Origin: Halanaerobium sp.
GTDB lineage: Bacteria; Bacillota; Halanaerobiia; Halanaerobiales; Halanaerobiaceae
Reading direction: 5' to 3'
NCBI GenBank assembly: GCA_003070825.1
Contig: QBLP01000003.1
Coordinates: 1 to 33,604, forward strand
DNA: 33,604 nucleotides
The notes beneath the pieces are model-generated. The model saw nothing but the letters and a program-made list of their open reading frames with translations. It was not told the DNA's origin and made no database searches. A program made the position numbers and the translations under genes. This document shows positions 23,977-32,350 of the stretch, one piece after another (position 1 is the stretch's first letter; each line of letters begins with the position of its first letter).

Positions 23977-24025
23977 TCGAATTCGAATTAAATGAAAAAA
24001 CTCGACTCCACTTATTATTATATCA
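23977..24025 (-). promoter_or_regulatory. Extended -10 promoter and TCGAATTCGA dyad for the sugar ABC operon
   Basis: On the minus strand TGATATAAT (24017-24025) is a perfect extended -10 element with no good -35, which often indicates activator dependence. About 30 bp downstream is TCGAATTCGA (23977-23986), a perfect 10-bp palindrome, in a position suited to a repressor roadblock. The leader to the gene is about 150 nt. The regulator is not identifiable here. Confidence 0.4.
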
Positions 24026-24075
24026 TATCCTAATTAAATTAAAAGATTATTTCGAAAATTGTTTAACAAAAAATA

Positions 24076-24123
24076 ATCAGACTGAAAATTAAGCTTCATT
24101 TTTTAGCTTTTTTTCAGCCTGAT
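24076..24123 (-). terminator. Long hairpin downstream of the yvyF-like gene
   Basis: ATCAGACTGAAAA (24076-24088) pairs with TTTTCAGCCTGAT (24111-24123) with one wobble, enclosing AAGCTT and AAGCT pairing in the middle. It lies 35 bp after the stop of the yvyF-like gene and probably ends its transcript. With the promoter and dyad above, it accounts for the gap 23856-24157. Confidence 0.6.
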
Positions 24124-24157
24124 GCTTTAAATTCCTGTTTACAGAATAGGTATTCTA

Positions 24158-24559
24158 TTAATTTCTTTTAAAGCGATCCTTTAAAAACATCTTTTCACTT
24201 TTGCTTTTCCGCTCTTCCTCCGGCTCATCACCCTGATTAAAGTCGCTGATCATTTTTGTCCGGCAGCTCTTACAGAACAATCCAGATTTAATTTCAGTTC
24301 CACAGCGCTTACATTTGAGGCTGTAATCTACAACCAGCCCCTCGGAAGCAAGCCTATCCTCGCGCATAAACTTGATAATCAGCTCTTCTTCGACACCTGT
24401 CTTCTCAGAAACTTTTTTGACAGTTGAATTAGGATTTTCCCAGAGATATTCCTTAACCAGCTGAAACTTCTCTTCTTCACTCTGGCGGCAGTCAGGACAT
24501 ACTTTCTGGCCGCTGGAAGAAAATAATTTGCCGCATTCCTTACAATTTATGAGATCCAT
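24158..24559 (-). CDS. YvyF-type flagellar-region zinc-ribbon protein
   Basis: This 133-residue protein has two zinc-ribbon halves (CKECGKLF with VCPDC, and CKRCGTEI with FCKSC) flanking a short helical segment (VKEYLWENPNSTVKKVSEKT, MerR-like). This is the layout of the flagellar operon protein family containing Bacillus YvyF. Relatives sit beside flgM and flagellin genes and are thought to be regulatory, but their biochemical role is not settled. Here it stands alone, divergent from cheB. ATG 24559 follows GGGAGTGA. A polar acidic tail follows the second ribbon. Confidence 0.8.
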   Translation of the reverse strand: MDLINCKECGKLFSSSGQKVCPDCRQSEEEKFQLVKEYLWENPNSTVKKVSEKTGVEEELIIKFMREDRLASEGLVVDYSLKCKRCGTEIKSGLFCKSCRTKMISDFNQGDEPEEERKSKSEKMFLKDRFKRN

Positions 24560-24678
24560 TTAATTCACTCCCTATCAGATATTTTCTAAAAACTTAAAAT
24601 TAAGTATTATTTCAAAATTTCTGTTATCTATATTATAACACAGAGTCATTTAAGGCTCCAGAGTTTTTAGGACATTTT

Positions 24679-24707
24679 TTGACAAATTCAGCAGACTTCG
24701 ATAATTT
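24679..24707 (+). promoter_or_regulatory. Weak candidate promoter for cheB-cheR
   Basis: A perfect TTGACA (24679-24684) is followed after 17 bases by TAATTT (24702-24707), a poor -10. It lies about 90 bp upstream of cheB in the 239-bp divergent region shared with the yvyF-like gene. I found no convincing flagellar sigma-D promoter there. Confidence 0.3.
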
Positions 24708-24798
24708 AACCCGGGATTATCAGATATTTTAAAGAGGTTTTTTAAGGCAGACAAAGAATATATTATTTAGAGACAGAGACTAAAAGGAGGTTAAAATA

Positions 24799-25809
24799 AT
24801 GCTTAAAGTTTTAATCTGTGATGATTCTGCTTTTATGCGGAAAATATTTTCAGATACTATTGAAAAAGACGCAGAGCTAAAAGTTGCAGCAACCGCTTAT
24901 AACGGCCAGGATGCCCTCCGTAAATTGAAAAAAATAGATGTGGACCTTTTGATGCTTGATGTTGAGATGCCGAAACTGAATGGGCTTGAAACTTTAGAGA
25001 TTGTTAAAGACAAATACCCTGAGATTCCGGTAATTATGGTCAGTGCCCTTGATAACCGCGAAACAGTATTTAGGGCCCTGGAACTGGGAGCTTTTGACTT
25101 CATCCCCAAACCTTCAGGTTCGATTTCTTTAAATATTGACTCGATCAAAGAAGAACTGCTGCGTAAGTTAAAGGCAGCTGCTGATTCAAATGGTAGGCTT
25201 AAAAATAGAAAGCACCGCAAAAAGTCTATTAAAAAAAGCAGCGACTTTCCAATTGTGGCGGTAGGCTCATCTTCCGGCGGACCGCGGGCTTTAAATAAAC
25301 TTTTTGCTGATATTGGCGAAAACTCTGCTGCCGCTTTTGTGATTGTTCAGCATATGCCGGCCGGTTTTACAGAGACCTTAGCCGAGAGATTAAACAATAT
25401 CTCCGGACTTGAAATTAAGGAAGCTGCAGAAGGTGACCGTCTCCAGCCAGGCCACGGACTTTTAGCCCCGGGAGATTACCATTTAGAAATTGACGAGCAG
25501 GGCCGGGTGCGGCTGAATCAGAAAGAAAGACTGCACGGTGTTCGCCCCTGTGTTGACTATATGATGAAGAGTCTTGCCGATCACTTCAGTGGTGAGAGGC
25601 TCTTAGGAGTTATTCTGACCGGAATGGGTCACGATGGGGCTGAAGGAATGTCGGCGATTGTAAATAATGGTGGATATGGTATAATAGAGTCTAAAGAGAC
25701 TGCACTGGTTTATGGTATGCCTTCAGCTGCAGCAAAGGCTGACGCCTATCATGAAATCAAGAGAATAGATGAAATTGGCAGCAGAATCACAGAAATTGTG
25801 GAGGGATAA
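24799..25809 (+). CDS. cheB: CheB chemoreceptor methylesterase/deamidase
   Basis: CheB removes methyl groups from receptor glutamates and deamidates glutamines, resetting receptors after stimulation; CheA phosphorylates its receiver to activate it. The 336-residue protein has a receiver (1-120, acidic D8-D9, phospho-acceptor D54 in LMLDVEMP, K104 in FIPKP), a basic linker (about 128-147) and a C-terminal esterase. The esterase has the nucleophile S158 in GSSSGGP, the catalytic His in IVQHMPAGFT and the Asp in LTGMGHDGAEGM. ATG 24799 follows AAGGAGG at eight bases. cheR starts six bases after its stop, so methylation and demethylation enzymes are co-transcribed. Confidence 0.96.
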   Translation: MLKVLICDDSAFMRKIFSDTIEKDAELKVAATAYNGQDALRKLKKIDVDLLMLDVEMPKLNGLETLEIVKDKYPEIPVIMVSALDNRETVFRALELGAFDFIPKPSGSISLNIDSIKEELLRKLKAAADSNGRLKNRKHRKKSIKKSSDFPIVAVGSSSGGPRALNKLFADIGENSAAAFVIVQHMPAGFTETLAERLNNISGLEIKEAAEGDRLQPGHGLLAPGDYHLEIDEQGRVRLNQKERLHGVRPCVDYMMKSLADHFSGERLLGVILTGMGHDGAEGMSAIVNNGGYGIIESKETALVYGMPSAAAKADAYHEIKRIDEIGSRITEIVEG

Positions 25810-25815
25810 ATATTA

Positions 25816-26601
25816 ATGGGGATCAATTTTACAGAATTTAAGGACCAGGCAAAGGAAATTTTAAATATTGATCTGGACGGCTACAAGCTGGATCGAGTAG
25901 AGAGAAGAACTAAGAGTCTGATGCGCAGATATCAGGTGGAAGATTTTGATCAGTGCCTTGATTTGATTAAAAATGACGGTGAGTTTAAAGAGGCCTATTT
26001 AAACCACTTTACGATCAACACCTCGGAATTTTTCCGCAACCCGGAGAATTTTGAGTTTTTAAAGACAGAAGTTTTTCCAAAATTATTTGAGGATAAGAAA
26101 AAGGTTAATATCTGGAGTGCTCCCTGCTCTAACGGCTCAGAGCCCTATACACTGGCCATTATTTTAAAAGAAATGGGAGTCAGTCCAACTAAATTTAAAA
26201 TCTATGCTACAGATTTAGACCATACAATTTTAGATACTGCTCGCAAAGCAGAATACAAAGAAAATTCCTTAAAAAATGTCTCAGATAAAATTTTAGACAA
26301 ATATTTTAAGGAAAGCAGTGACGGCAAAACTTATGCCTTAAGCTCGGAAATTAAGCGGCTGGTTAATTTTGAGCAGACAGATTTAATCAACGCCCGTTTT
26401 AAAAATGACTGGGATTTAATTTTAAGCCGCAACTTTTTTATCTACCTGACTAAGGATATGAAAGACCAGCTGATTAAGAAATTCACCTCAGTTTTAAATC
26501 CGGGAGGCTACTTTTTCCTCGGCAACACTGAATATATTTTTTCACCGGAAAAATATGGGCTGGATAAGATATTTCAATCTTTTTATAAGTATGACGGATA
26601 A
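25816..26601 (+). CDS. cheR: CheR chemoreceptor methyltransferase
   Basis: CheR transfers methyl groups from S-adenosylmethionine to glutamates on chemoreceptors. The 261-residue protein has the N-terminal helical domain with HFTINTSEFFRNPENFEFL and a Rossmann methyltransferase domain. Motif I is NIWSAPCSNGSEPYTLAI (usually WSAACSTGEEPYS; small differences at G-E-E), followed by KIYATDLD and the catalytic-region LILSRNFFIYLTKD. Normal length. ATG 25816 is preceded by GGAGGG at the end of cheB. A terminator follows 21 bp downstream. Confidence 0.96.
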   Translation: MGINFTEFKDQAKEILNIDLDGYKLDRVERRTKSLMRRYQVEDFDQCLDLIKNDGEFKEAYLNHFTINTSEFFRNPENFEFLKTEVFPKLFEDKKKVNIWSAPCSNGSEPYTLAIILKEMGVSPTKFKIYATDLDHTILDTARKAEYKENSLKNVSDKILDKYFKESSDGKTYALSSEIKRLVNFEQTDLINARFKNDWDLILSRNFFIYLTKDMKDQLIKKFTSVLNPGGYFFLGNTEYIFSPEKYGLDKIFQSFYKYDG

Positions 26602-26622
26602 TTAAATATTTTAGTTTAACTT

Positions 26623-26650
26623 AATCGCCCTCAGGGGCGATTTTTCTTTT
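26623..26650 (+). terminator. Terminator of cheB-cheR
   Basis: AATCGCCC (26623-26630) pairs with GGGCGATT (26635-26642) over the tetraloop TCAG, followed by TTTCTTTT. This is a textbook intrinsic terminator 21 bp after cheR. Confidence 0.9.
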
Positions 26651-26728
26651 GCTTGTAATTGTTTAGATTTAGATGTATAATTATAAGTAGATAGATGTAT
26701 ATGTATATTTTTATTAGAGGTGATAAAT

Positions 26729-26992
26729 ATGAGTAAAAAAAAAGAAAGACTTCAGTTTTATATTGATCAGGAGGCAAATGAAAAGCTGGGAATAATTTCT
26801 GAAAAGCTGGGTGTTTCCAAAGCATCTCTGGTTCGAGAGGGTGTCAACAAAATTTTAAAAGAAAAGCTGCCCTTAGAAAAAGATTCCGCCTATGAACTGA
26901 TAGGTTTAATCGATGAAGAGCTTAGTAATAGTGATATTGCGAGAAATCATGATCAATATTTATATGGCGAAAAGACGATTGCTGATGAATAA
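26729..26992 (+). CDS. Ribbon-helix-helix antitoxin (VapB/CopG-like)
   Basis: This 87-residue protein has a CopG/RHH fold: a beta strand ERLQFYIDQEANEKL followed by two helices (GIISEKLGVSKASLVREGVNKIL), with a C-terminal tail that would bind the toxin. I start at ATG 26729, with AGGTGA seven bases upstream; an in-frame GTG at 26720 overlaps that site. Its stop overlaps the start of the PIN-domain gene by eight bases, the usual arrangement in VapBC pairs. It likely represses its own promoter and neutralises the toxin. Confidence 0.83.
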   Translation: MSKKKERLQFYIDQEANEKLGIISEKLGVSKASLVREGVNKILKEKLPLEKDSAYELIGLIDEELSNSDIARNHDQYLYGEKTIADE

Positions 26993-27425
26993 ATCAAATC
27001 CATTTTTAGAACTTAAAAATAAGTCTGTTTTCGTGGACACCAGTGCCTGGTTTGCTCTCTTAAATAAAAAAGAGCAGGAGCATGCAAAGATAAAAGAAAT
27101 TTATCAGGCTCTTTTAGAAAATAATAATACCTTAATCATTTCCAATCAGGTGCTTGGAGAAACTTTTACTCTGCTTAGATATAGAATCAAAAACAATGAG
27201 CCACCTTTTAAATTTATTGAGCTAATTAACAAATCAATGATGATCAAAAAAGTCTTTGTTGAAGAAAAATTTGAAAAAGAAGCTCTAAAAATACTTAAAG
27301 ACTATCAAGATCAGAAATTCAGTTATGTTGATGCTACTTCTTTTGCAGTTATGAATGGACTTGAGCTTAAATACGCTCTAAGTTTAGATACTCATTTTGC
27401 AGCTGCAGGATTTATTATACCTTAA
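26985..27425 (+). CDS. PIN-domain RNase toxin (VapC-like)
   Basis: This 146-residue PIN-domain protein has all four acidic residues expected for metal-dependent RNase activity: D18 (FVDTSAWFAL), E59 (NQVLGETF), D116 (YVDATSFAV) and D135 (LSLDTHF). VapC toxins cleave specific tRNAs or rRNA until bound by their antitoxin; the target here is unknown. The start is ATG 26985, inside the last codons of the antitoxin. The in-frame ATG at 26964 has no ribosome site, and translation is probably coupled. A strong bidirectional terminator follows. Confidence 0.85.
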   Translation: MNKSNPFLELKNKSVFVDTSAWFALLNKKEQEHAKIKEIYQALLENNNTLIISNQVLGETFTLLRYRIKNNEPPFKFIELINKSMMIKKVFVEEKFEKEALKILKDYQDQKFSYVDATSFAVMNGLELKYALSLDTHFAAAGFIIP

Positions 27426-27431
27426 AAAAGC

Positions 27432-27468
27432 AAAGCCAGCCCCTACACTTAGGGGACTGGCTTTTTTT
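27432..27468. terminator. Bidirectional terminator between the VapC-like gene and the dehydrogenase gene
   Basis: AAAGCCAG with CCCCTA pairs with TAGGGG and CTGGCTTT, one bulge, small loop, with A and T runs on both sides. It separates the convergent toxin gene from the catabolic operon. Confidence 0.85.
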
Positions 27469-27510
27469 AAATTCCTCGGAGGGAGAAATTTTATTAACTT
27501 TTAATTTAAA

Positions 27511-28620
27511 CTAATTGACTTCTGCCTCTACCTTCTTCATAGCCTTAATAATCATCTCTTCTGTAACTTTAATCGGCATTTTTAGCATTACTGTATCGTT
27601 AACCGATTTGGCCGCTGTTTTTTCAAGATTTTCTTCAGTAAAGGGCAGTCCCAGACCTTTAAATGAGGGAACCAACCCCAGCTGACTAAAGAAGTCAATT
27701 ACATCATCTATATATTCCTGCGATTTTTCTTCTAAATAGAGCTGGACAATAATTCCATAACCAACTTTTAAACCATGTAAAAGTTCATGTGATTCGGGAA
27801 TTGCGGTCATGCCATTGTGAATACCGTGGGCTGCTGCTCCCCGGGAGGTATTCTGGCCCAGGCTCTGAATAATTGTAGTCAGATAAATATTTAAATCAAT
27901 AACTTCTTTTAGCTCTGGACCCAGTTCATTATTTTCACACTGCTCAACAGCTGTAATCGCCTCAGTCCGCATCTTATTATATAAAATTTCTGCCAGATTC
28001 ATAGCGACTACTGTTTCCAGACTGGGATCTTCTATTCCACTGGCTACAGCCTTACCCTCATACCACTTGGCAAGAGAGTCTAAAATACCAGATTTTAGAT
28101 ATTTGGCCGGTGCTTCCGCTATAATCTCAGGGTCAACCATTACCAGGCGGGGGTTTTGAGTCATAAAATAATCCCGCTCAAACTGGCCGTCCTCTGTATA
28201 AATCACGGCAAAGGCTGAACCAGCAGCACAGGTAGCTGCAATTGTCGGCACTGCTGCCACCGGGAGGCGCAGATCTTCGGCAGCTGCTTTGGCAGTATCG
28301 ATTGCCTTTCCTCCCCCGACCCCAATGATCAGATCGGCATTCATCTTCTCTGCTTTTTCTTTTATAATCTCCATATTTGACTGGGAAACTTCACCTTTAA
28401 AAACATTTTTCTCCCAGTAAATTCCGTATTCATCTAAAGACTCAGTTAGTTCATTTTCTGCAGCTTTAAGTGCTCGCACACCACCACTGATTAAAACTCT
28501 TTCTCCCCATTCACTGACATAGGCTCCGGCCTTCTTTAAAATACCTTTTTCGTTGATATACTGAGCCGGTGCAGCCTGCAGATAAGCAGTCTGGGGGTCT
28601 AAGTGAACTTTGTTAGCCAT
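27511..28620 (-). CDS. GldA-like iron-containing alcohol (glycerol) dehydrogenase
   Basis: This 369-residue NAD-dependent enzyme belongs to the GldA branch of the iron-containing alcohol dehydrogenases. It has the nucleotide motif GVGGGKAIDT (100-109) and metal ligands D181 (GILDSLAKWYEG), H265/H268 (AAHGIHNG) and H282 (LLHGLKVGYG), spaced as in glycerol dehydrogenase. I start at ATG 28620, because GAGGTG is spaced correctly for it; an upstream in-frame GTG at 28629 lies within that site. It is 67 bp downstream of a sugar-acid dehydratase and the last gene of the TRAP operon. That suggests reduction of an aldehyde from a sugar acid (for example glycolaldehyde) rather than glycerol use; this is an inference. 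Confidence 0.85.
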   Translation of the reverse strand: MANKVHLDPQTAYLQAAPAQYINEKGILKKAGAYVSEWGERVLISGGVRALKAAENELTESLDEYGIYWEKNVFKGEVSQSNMEIIKEKAEKMNADLIIGVGGGKAIDTAKAAAEDLRLPVAAVPTIAATCAAGSAFAVIYTEDGQFERDYFMTQNPRLVMVDPEIIAEAPAKYLKSGILDSLAKWYEGKAVASGIEDPSLETVVAMNLAEILYNKMRTEAITAVEQCENNELGPELKEVIDLNIYLTTIIQSLGQNTSRGAAAHGIHNGMTAIPESHELLHGLKVGYGIIVQLYLEEKSQEYIDDVIDFFSQLGLVPSFKGLGLPFTEENLEKTAAKSVNDTVMLKMPIKVTEEMIIKAMKKVEAEVN

Positions 28621-28687
28621 ATTTTTCACCTCATTTTTAAAATTATTGCCTTTAAATTTAATAATTTATTTTTAAGCTAGCTATGAA

Positions 28688-30409
28688 TTATTCCAGACCG
28701 ATATAAGCTCCTTTTGCAGCCGGTACAGCATGGCGGACATATAAGCCTAAAGTACCCCGGTTAAATTTAGGCTCAGGCTGCTGCCACTTTTCTCTTCTGG
28801 CAGCCAGGATTTCATCTATTTCTGCCTCAGTTTTTTCTTCGCCGGCTATACCGATTACATTTAACTTCCGCTCCGGAATATTGATTTCTAAAAGATCTCC
28901 ATCTTCAACCAGTGCTATTGGACCACCATCAACTGCTTCGGGTGAAACATGCCCAATTGCCGGCCCGCGGGTGGCACCGGAGTAGCGGCCATCTGTAATT
29001 AAAGCTGTCGAAGTATTTAAAACTTCATCTGAAGCTATGGCCTCACTGGTGTAAAACATTTCGGGCATTCCGCTTCCCTTTGGTCCTTCATAACGGATGA
29101 TTACTGCATCACCGGAGACAATTTCTCCAGATAAAACAGCCTCTAAGGCCTCTTCTTCTGTATCAAAAGCCTTTACCCGACCGACAAACTCGTGCATTTC
29201 TGGCTCAACTGCTGAATGTTTAACAACCGCACCCATCGGGGCCAGATTACCTTTTAGAATTGCCACCGAGCCTTCTTGATTTAGAGGGACAGCAGCAGGA
29301 TAAATCACATCATCCGGCAGGTTGGCAGGAGCTTCACTTTCCATATATTTTAGATAACTATCAAATTTTTCAAGTTCTGCAAGATTCTCAGCCAGAGTTT
29401 TTCCGGTTACTGTCAGCTGATCTAAATGCAGATAATCTTTAAGTTCCTTCATTACTGCCGGCAGTCCACCTGCATACCAGAAATAATGGGTCGGATACTG
29501 ACCGCTTGTTTTAACATTGGCGATAAAGGGTACTCGGCGGTGAATTTCATCAAATTCATCCAGCTCAATTTCGATACCATACTCATGGGCGATAGCCGGC
29601 AGGTGGAGCAGGGCATTGGTCGAGCCGCCGATAGCTGCATGGATCATTATCGCATTTTCGAATGACTTGCGGGTAATAATATCTGAGGGTTTTAAACCTT
29701 TTTTAACCAGTTCAATTAGATAATGGCCTGACTCTTTTGTCATCGCTTCTAAAGCAGGGCTGGTAGAAGGAACTAAAGCTGCCCCGGGAAGTGCAAGCCC
29801 CAGAGCTTCTGCCATCAGCTGCATTGTGGAAGCTGTACCCATAAACTGACAGGCACCACAGCTTGGGCAGGCAGAGTACTGATACTGTTTAAATTCCTCT
29901 TCTGTAATCTCACCCCGCTGCAGTTCGGCAGAATAGGTACCGATCATTTCCAGGGTTAAGCCGTCAGGCCCCGGAGCCATCGAGCCACCCGGAATGTGCA
30001 CAGCCGGTAAATCAAGGCGCATGATTGACATCAGATGAGCAGGCACCGATTTATCACAGCTGGAAAATAAGGCAATTCCATCATAAGGTGCTGCCATCGC
30101 CTGAATCTCAACCATATTGGCGATCATTTCTCTGGAAACAAGGGAATAATTCATCCCATCATGGCCCTGAGCTATACCATCACAGATATCTGAAGTCGTC
30201 ATTCTACTTCCCATTACTTCATTTAATTTTAATTCTTCTTTTAAGATATTTACGTATTTATCAAGATGAAAACTTCCCGGGTGGCCATTACCATATGTAT
30301 TGGCAATTACAATCTGCATCTTATCTAAGTCTTCTGCCTTCCAGTCCATTCCCATCCGCAGAGCATCAATTTCTGGTCCCTGTTTTCTAATTTCCTGACT
30401 TCTTAGCAA
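28688..30409 (-). CDS. IlvD/Edd-family dehydratase, probably for a sugar acid
   Basis: Members of this Fe-S family dehydrate dihydroxy acids: branched-chain precursors, 6-phosphogluconate or aldonic acids such as xylonate and galactonate. The 573-residue protein keeps cluster-region cysteines C76 (TTSDICDGIAQGHDGM), C118 (FSSCDKSVPAH) and C181/C184/C187 (ACPSCGACQFMG), plus TDGRYSGATRGPAIGHVSPEA near the C-terminus. Its N-terminus and position behind a TRAP transporter favour a sugar-acid substrate over amino-acid synthesis; no ilv or edd partner is nearby. The start is TTG at 30409, nine bases after AAGGAG, with no ATG before residue 19. It lies 41 bp downstream of the TRAP large permease. 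Confidence 0.88.
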   Translation of the reverse strand: MLRSQEIRKQGPEIDALRMGMDWKAEDLDKMQIVIANTYGNGHPGSFHLDKYVNILKEELKLNEVMGSRMTTSDICDGIAQGHDGMNYSLVSREMIANMVEIQAMAAPYDGIALFSSCDKSVPAHLMSIMRLDLPAVHIPGGSMAPGPDGLTLEMIGTYSAELQRGEITEEEFKQYQYSACPSCGACQFMGTASTMQLMAEALGLALPGAALVPSTSPALEAMTKESGHYLIELVKKGLKPSDIITRKSFENAIMIHAAIGGSTNALLHLPAIAHEYGIEIELDEFDEIHRRVPFIANVKTSGQYPTHYFWYAGGLPAVMKELKDYLHLDQLTVTGKTLAENLAELEKFDSYLKYMESEAPANLPDDVIYPAAVPLNQEGSVAILKGNLAPMGAVVKHSAVEPEMHEFVGRVKAFDTEEEALEAVLSGEIVSGDAVIIRYEGPKGSGMPEMFYTSEAIASDEVLNTSTALITDGRYSGATRGPAIGHVSPEAVDGGPIALVEDGDLLEINIPERKLNVIGIAGEEKTEAEIDEILAARREKWQQPEPKFNRGTLGLYVRHAVPAAKGAYIGLE

Positions 30410-30450
30410 TCAAACCAACTCCTTTTAAATATTTCAGCATAAATTAATTT

Positions 30451-31740
30451 TTAGCGCATTAAATTAGGAATAAACATTACCAGCTGGGGAAAAGCAATTA
30501 GTAATCCCAGCACTGCCAGCAGCGTAAATAAGAAGGGCAGTATTGATTTAACCAGGTCCTCCAGCGTGATATTAGCAACTCCAGTGGCAACATATAAAAC
30601 TGTTCCTACGGGTGGAGTAATCAGTCCAATTCCTAGGTTGATTGACATAATAACTCCAAAATAGACCGGATCAATACCAACCTGTTCCATTACCGGCAGT
30701 AAAATTGGGGCTAAAATTAACATTGCAGGAGTTAAGTCCATTACAAAACCAACTAAAAATAGTAAAACATTTGTGATTAATAAAATTCCGAGTGTAGAGT
30801 CAGTCAGATTTGTCAGCATTGTTGCCAGATTAAAGGGAACTCGAGCAACAGTTAAAAGCCAGGCAGTAACCATAGCCATTCCACATAAGAAAAGAACGAT
30901 TGCTGTTGTTTTGGCTGTGGCCAGTAAAATATCAGGCAGATCTTTAACTGTAACCTCTTTGTAAACAAATAAAGCCAGCAGAAGTGCCACAAAGGCTGCT
31001 ACGGCTCCGGCTTCAGTTGCTGTAAATACTCCACCTAAAATTCCACCTACTACTAAAAAGGGAATAGTTAAAGCAAGAGCTGCTTCCTTAAAAGTATCCC
31101 AGAGTCTTTTTAAAGTGAATTCTGCAACCTGTTCTGAATCTACAATATGACCATAATCGTGTTTTTTGGTTGTAAAATAGGTTGTGGCCATTAAAGATAG
31201 ACCAACAATTATTCCAGGAATAATTCCGGCCATAAATAACTGAGCAATGGAGGTATTAGTTATTATACCGTAAAGAATAAAAGGAATACTTGGTGGAATA
31301 ATAATTCCAATTACAGCTGAAGAAGCTGTGATAGCTGCCGAATAATCTGCCGGGTAATCCTGCTCAATCATCGGAGGAATTAAAAGCCCGCCAATGGCTG
31401 CTGTATCAGCAATTGCAGAGCCCGAGATTCCACCAAAAAACATACTGGCCAGGATATTTACATGACCCAGACCACCTGTAATATGACCAACTATTGCATC
31501 AGCAAAGTTTACCAGCCTCTTAGCAATACCACCGTGATTCATTATCTCCCCCACAAACATAAAAAATGGTATAGCTAAAAGTGGAAAACTGTTCATCCCG
31601 GAAATCATCTTAGCTGGTAGAACCATAAACTGTAAATCCATCGCACTCATGATTGCGATATTTGATAATCCCAGTGCAAAAACAACTGGAATCCCAGTCA
31701 GCACAAATAAAAATAAAGTTCCTAAAAATAACCAGAGCAT
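30451..31740 (-). CDS. dctM: TRAP transporter large permease (DctM)
   Basis: DctM is the transport channel of tripartite ATP-independent periplasmic transporters, which import organic or sugar acids using the sodium gradient, a natural fit for a halophile. The 429-residue protein is hydrophobic throughout, with about 12 membrane segments and typical DctM sequence: PFFMFVGEIMNHGGIAKRL, SGSAIADTAAIGGLLIPPM, GIIIPPSIPFILYG and NLGIGLITPPVG. It starts within the stop of dctQ (TAATG, one-base overlap), so the two are coupled. It is followed 41 bp later by the dehydratase gene. Confidence 0.95.
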   Translation of the reverse strand: MLWLFLGTLFLFVLTGIPVVFALGLSNIAIMSAMDLQFMVLPAKMISGMNSFPLLAIPFFMFVGEIMNHGGIAKRLVNFADAIVGHITGGLGHVNILASMFFGGISGSAIADTAAIGGLLIPPMIEQDYPADYSAAITASSAVIGIIIPPSIPFILYGIITNTSIAQLFMAGIIPGIIVGLSLMATTYFTTKKHDYGHIVDSEQVAEFTLKRLWDTFKEAALALTIPFLVVGGILGGVFTATEAGAVAAFVALLLALFVYKEVTVKDLPDILLATAKTTAIVLFLCGMAMVTAWLLTVARVPFNLATMLTNLTDSTLGILLITNVLLFLVGFVMDLTPAMLILAPILLPVMEQVGIDPVYFGVIMSINLGIGLITPPVGTVLYVATGVANITLEDLVKSILPFLFTLLAVLGLLIAFPQLVMFIPNLMR

Positions 31741-32264
31741 TATTGAGCACCCCCACTTTCGTCAATTACTTCGAATTTTTCTTTTTTATCTTCTCTAAAT
31801 AAATTTATATGTTTTTTTATTTTAAATAAGTTAATGACCATCATCAGCAGTCCACTGACTGGAACTACAGAATAAACAAGAGTCATTGGAATATATAAGG
31901 CCGGTGAAACATTGGTTGCTGAAGTAGCAACAATATAACCATAATATGTTATAATAGCTAAAACTGACATAATAAAAATATCGGAAATAATACTCACGAG
32001 ATTTTGTGCTTTTGCAGACGGAATTTTGGCAATCACAAAATTTAAGCCTACATGATCATTGGTACCATAAGCCAGTACAGCACCCAAAAAAGAAATCCAG
32101 ATAAAAACAAATCGAGCCAGTTCATCTGCCCAGCCCAGAGAGTTATTTAAAACAAAACGGCTGAAAACATTGGATCCTACTATTACAAACATTGTAATAG
32201 TTAAAGCAATCAGAATAAATTTATAAAAACCAAAAAATATCTTAAAAAGTTTACTATCCTTCAT
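31740..32264 (-). CDS. dctQ: TRAP transporter small permease (DctQ)
   Basis: This 174-residue protein with four predicted membrane helices is the small membrane subunit that pairs with DctM. It has the family pattern NSLGWADELARFVFIWISFLG near residue 40-60 and a charged, acidic C-terminal tail (EDKKEKFEVIDESG). It lies between dctP and dctM, with a hairpin upstream and a one-base overlap with dctM downstream. Confidence 0.93.
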   Translation of the reverse strand: MKDSKLFKIFFGFYKFILIALTITMFVIVGSNVFSRFVLNNSLGWADELARFVFIWISFLGAVLAYGTNDHVGLNFVIAKIPSAKAQNLVSIISDIFIMSVLAIITYYGYIVATSATNVSPALYIPMTLVYSVVPVSGLLMMVINLFKIKKHINLFREDKKEKFEVIDESGGAQ

Positions 32265-32290
32265 ATCTTCTTCCCCCCAAAGTTTATATT

Positions 32291-32320
32291 AAATAAGAGG
32301 GGATTTTTCCCCTCTTATTT
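32291..32320 (-). terminator. Intercistronic hairpin between dctP and dctQ
   Basis: AAATAAGAGGGG (32291-32302) pairs perfectly with CCCCTCTTATTT (32309-32320) over a six-base loop. It sits directly after dctP, and the minus strand has no long T run after it. It more likely stabilises dctP mRNA or attenuates read-through than fully terminates. Confidence 0.65.
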
Positions 32321-32350
32321 ATATATTCTGTTGAATTTCAGTCCTCTTAA

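Noticed and set aside
26631..26825. A minus-strand frame across the VapBC-type promoter region
   Set aside because: It overlaps the cheR terminator and the antitoxin start, and is low-complexity (a run of Ile and Tyr).
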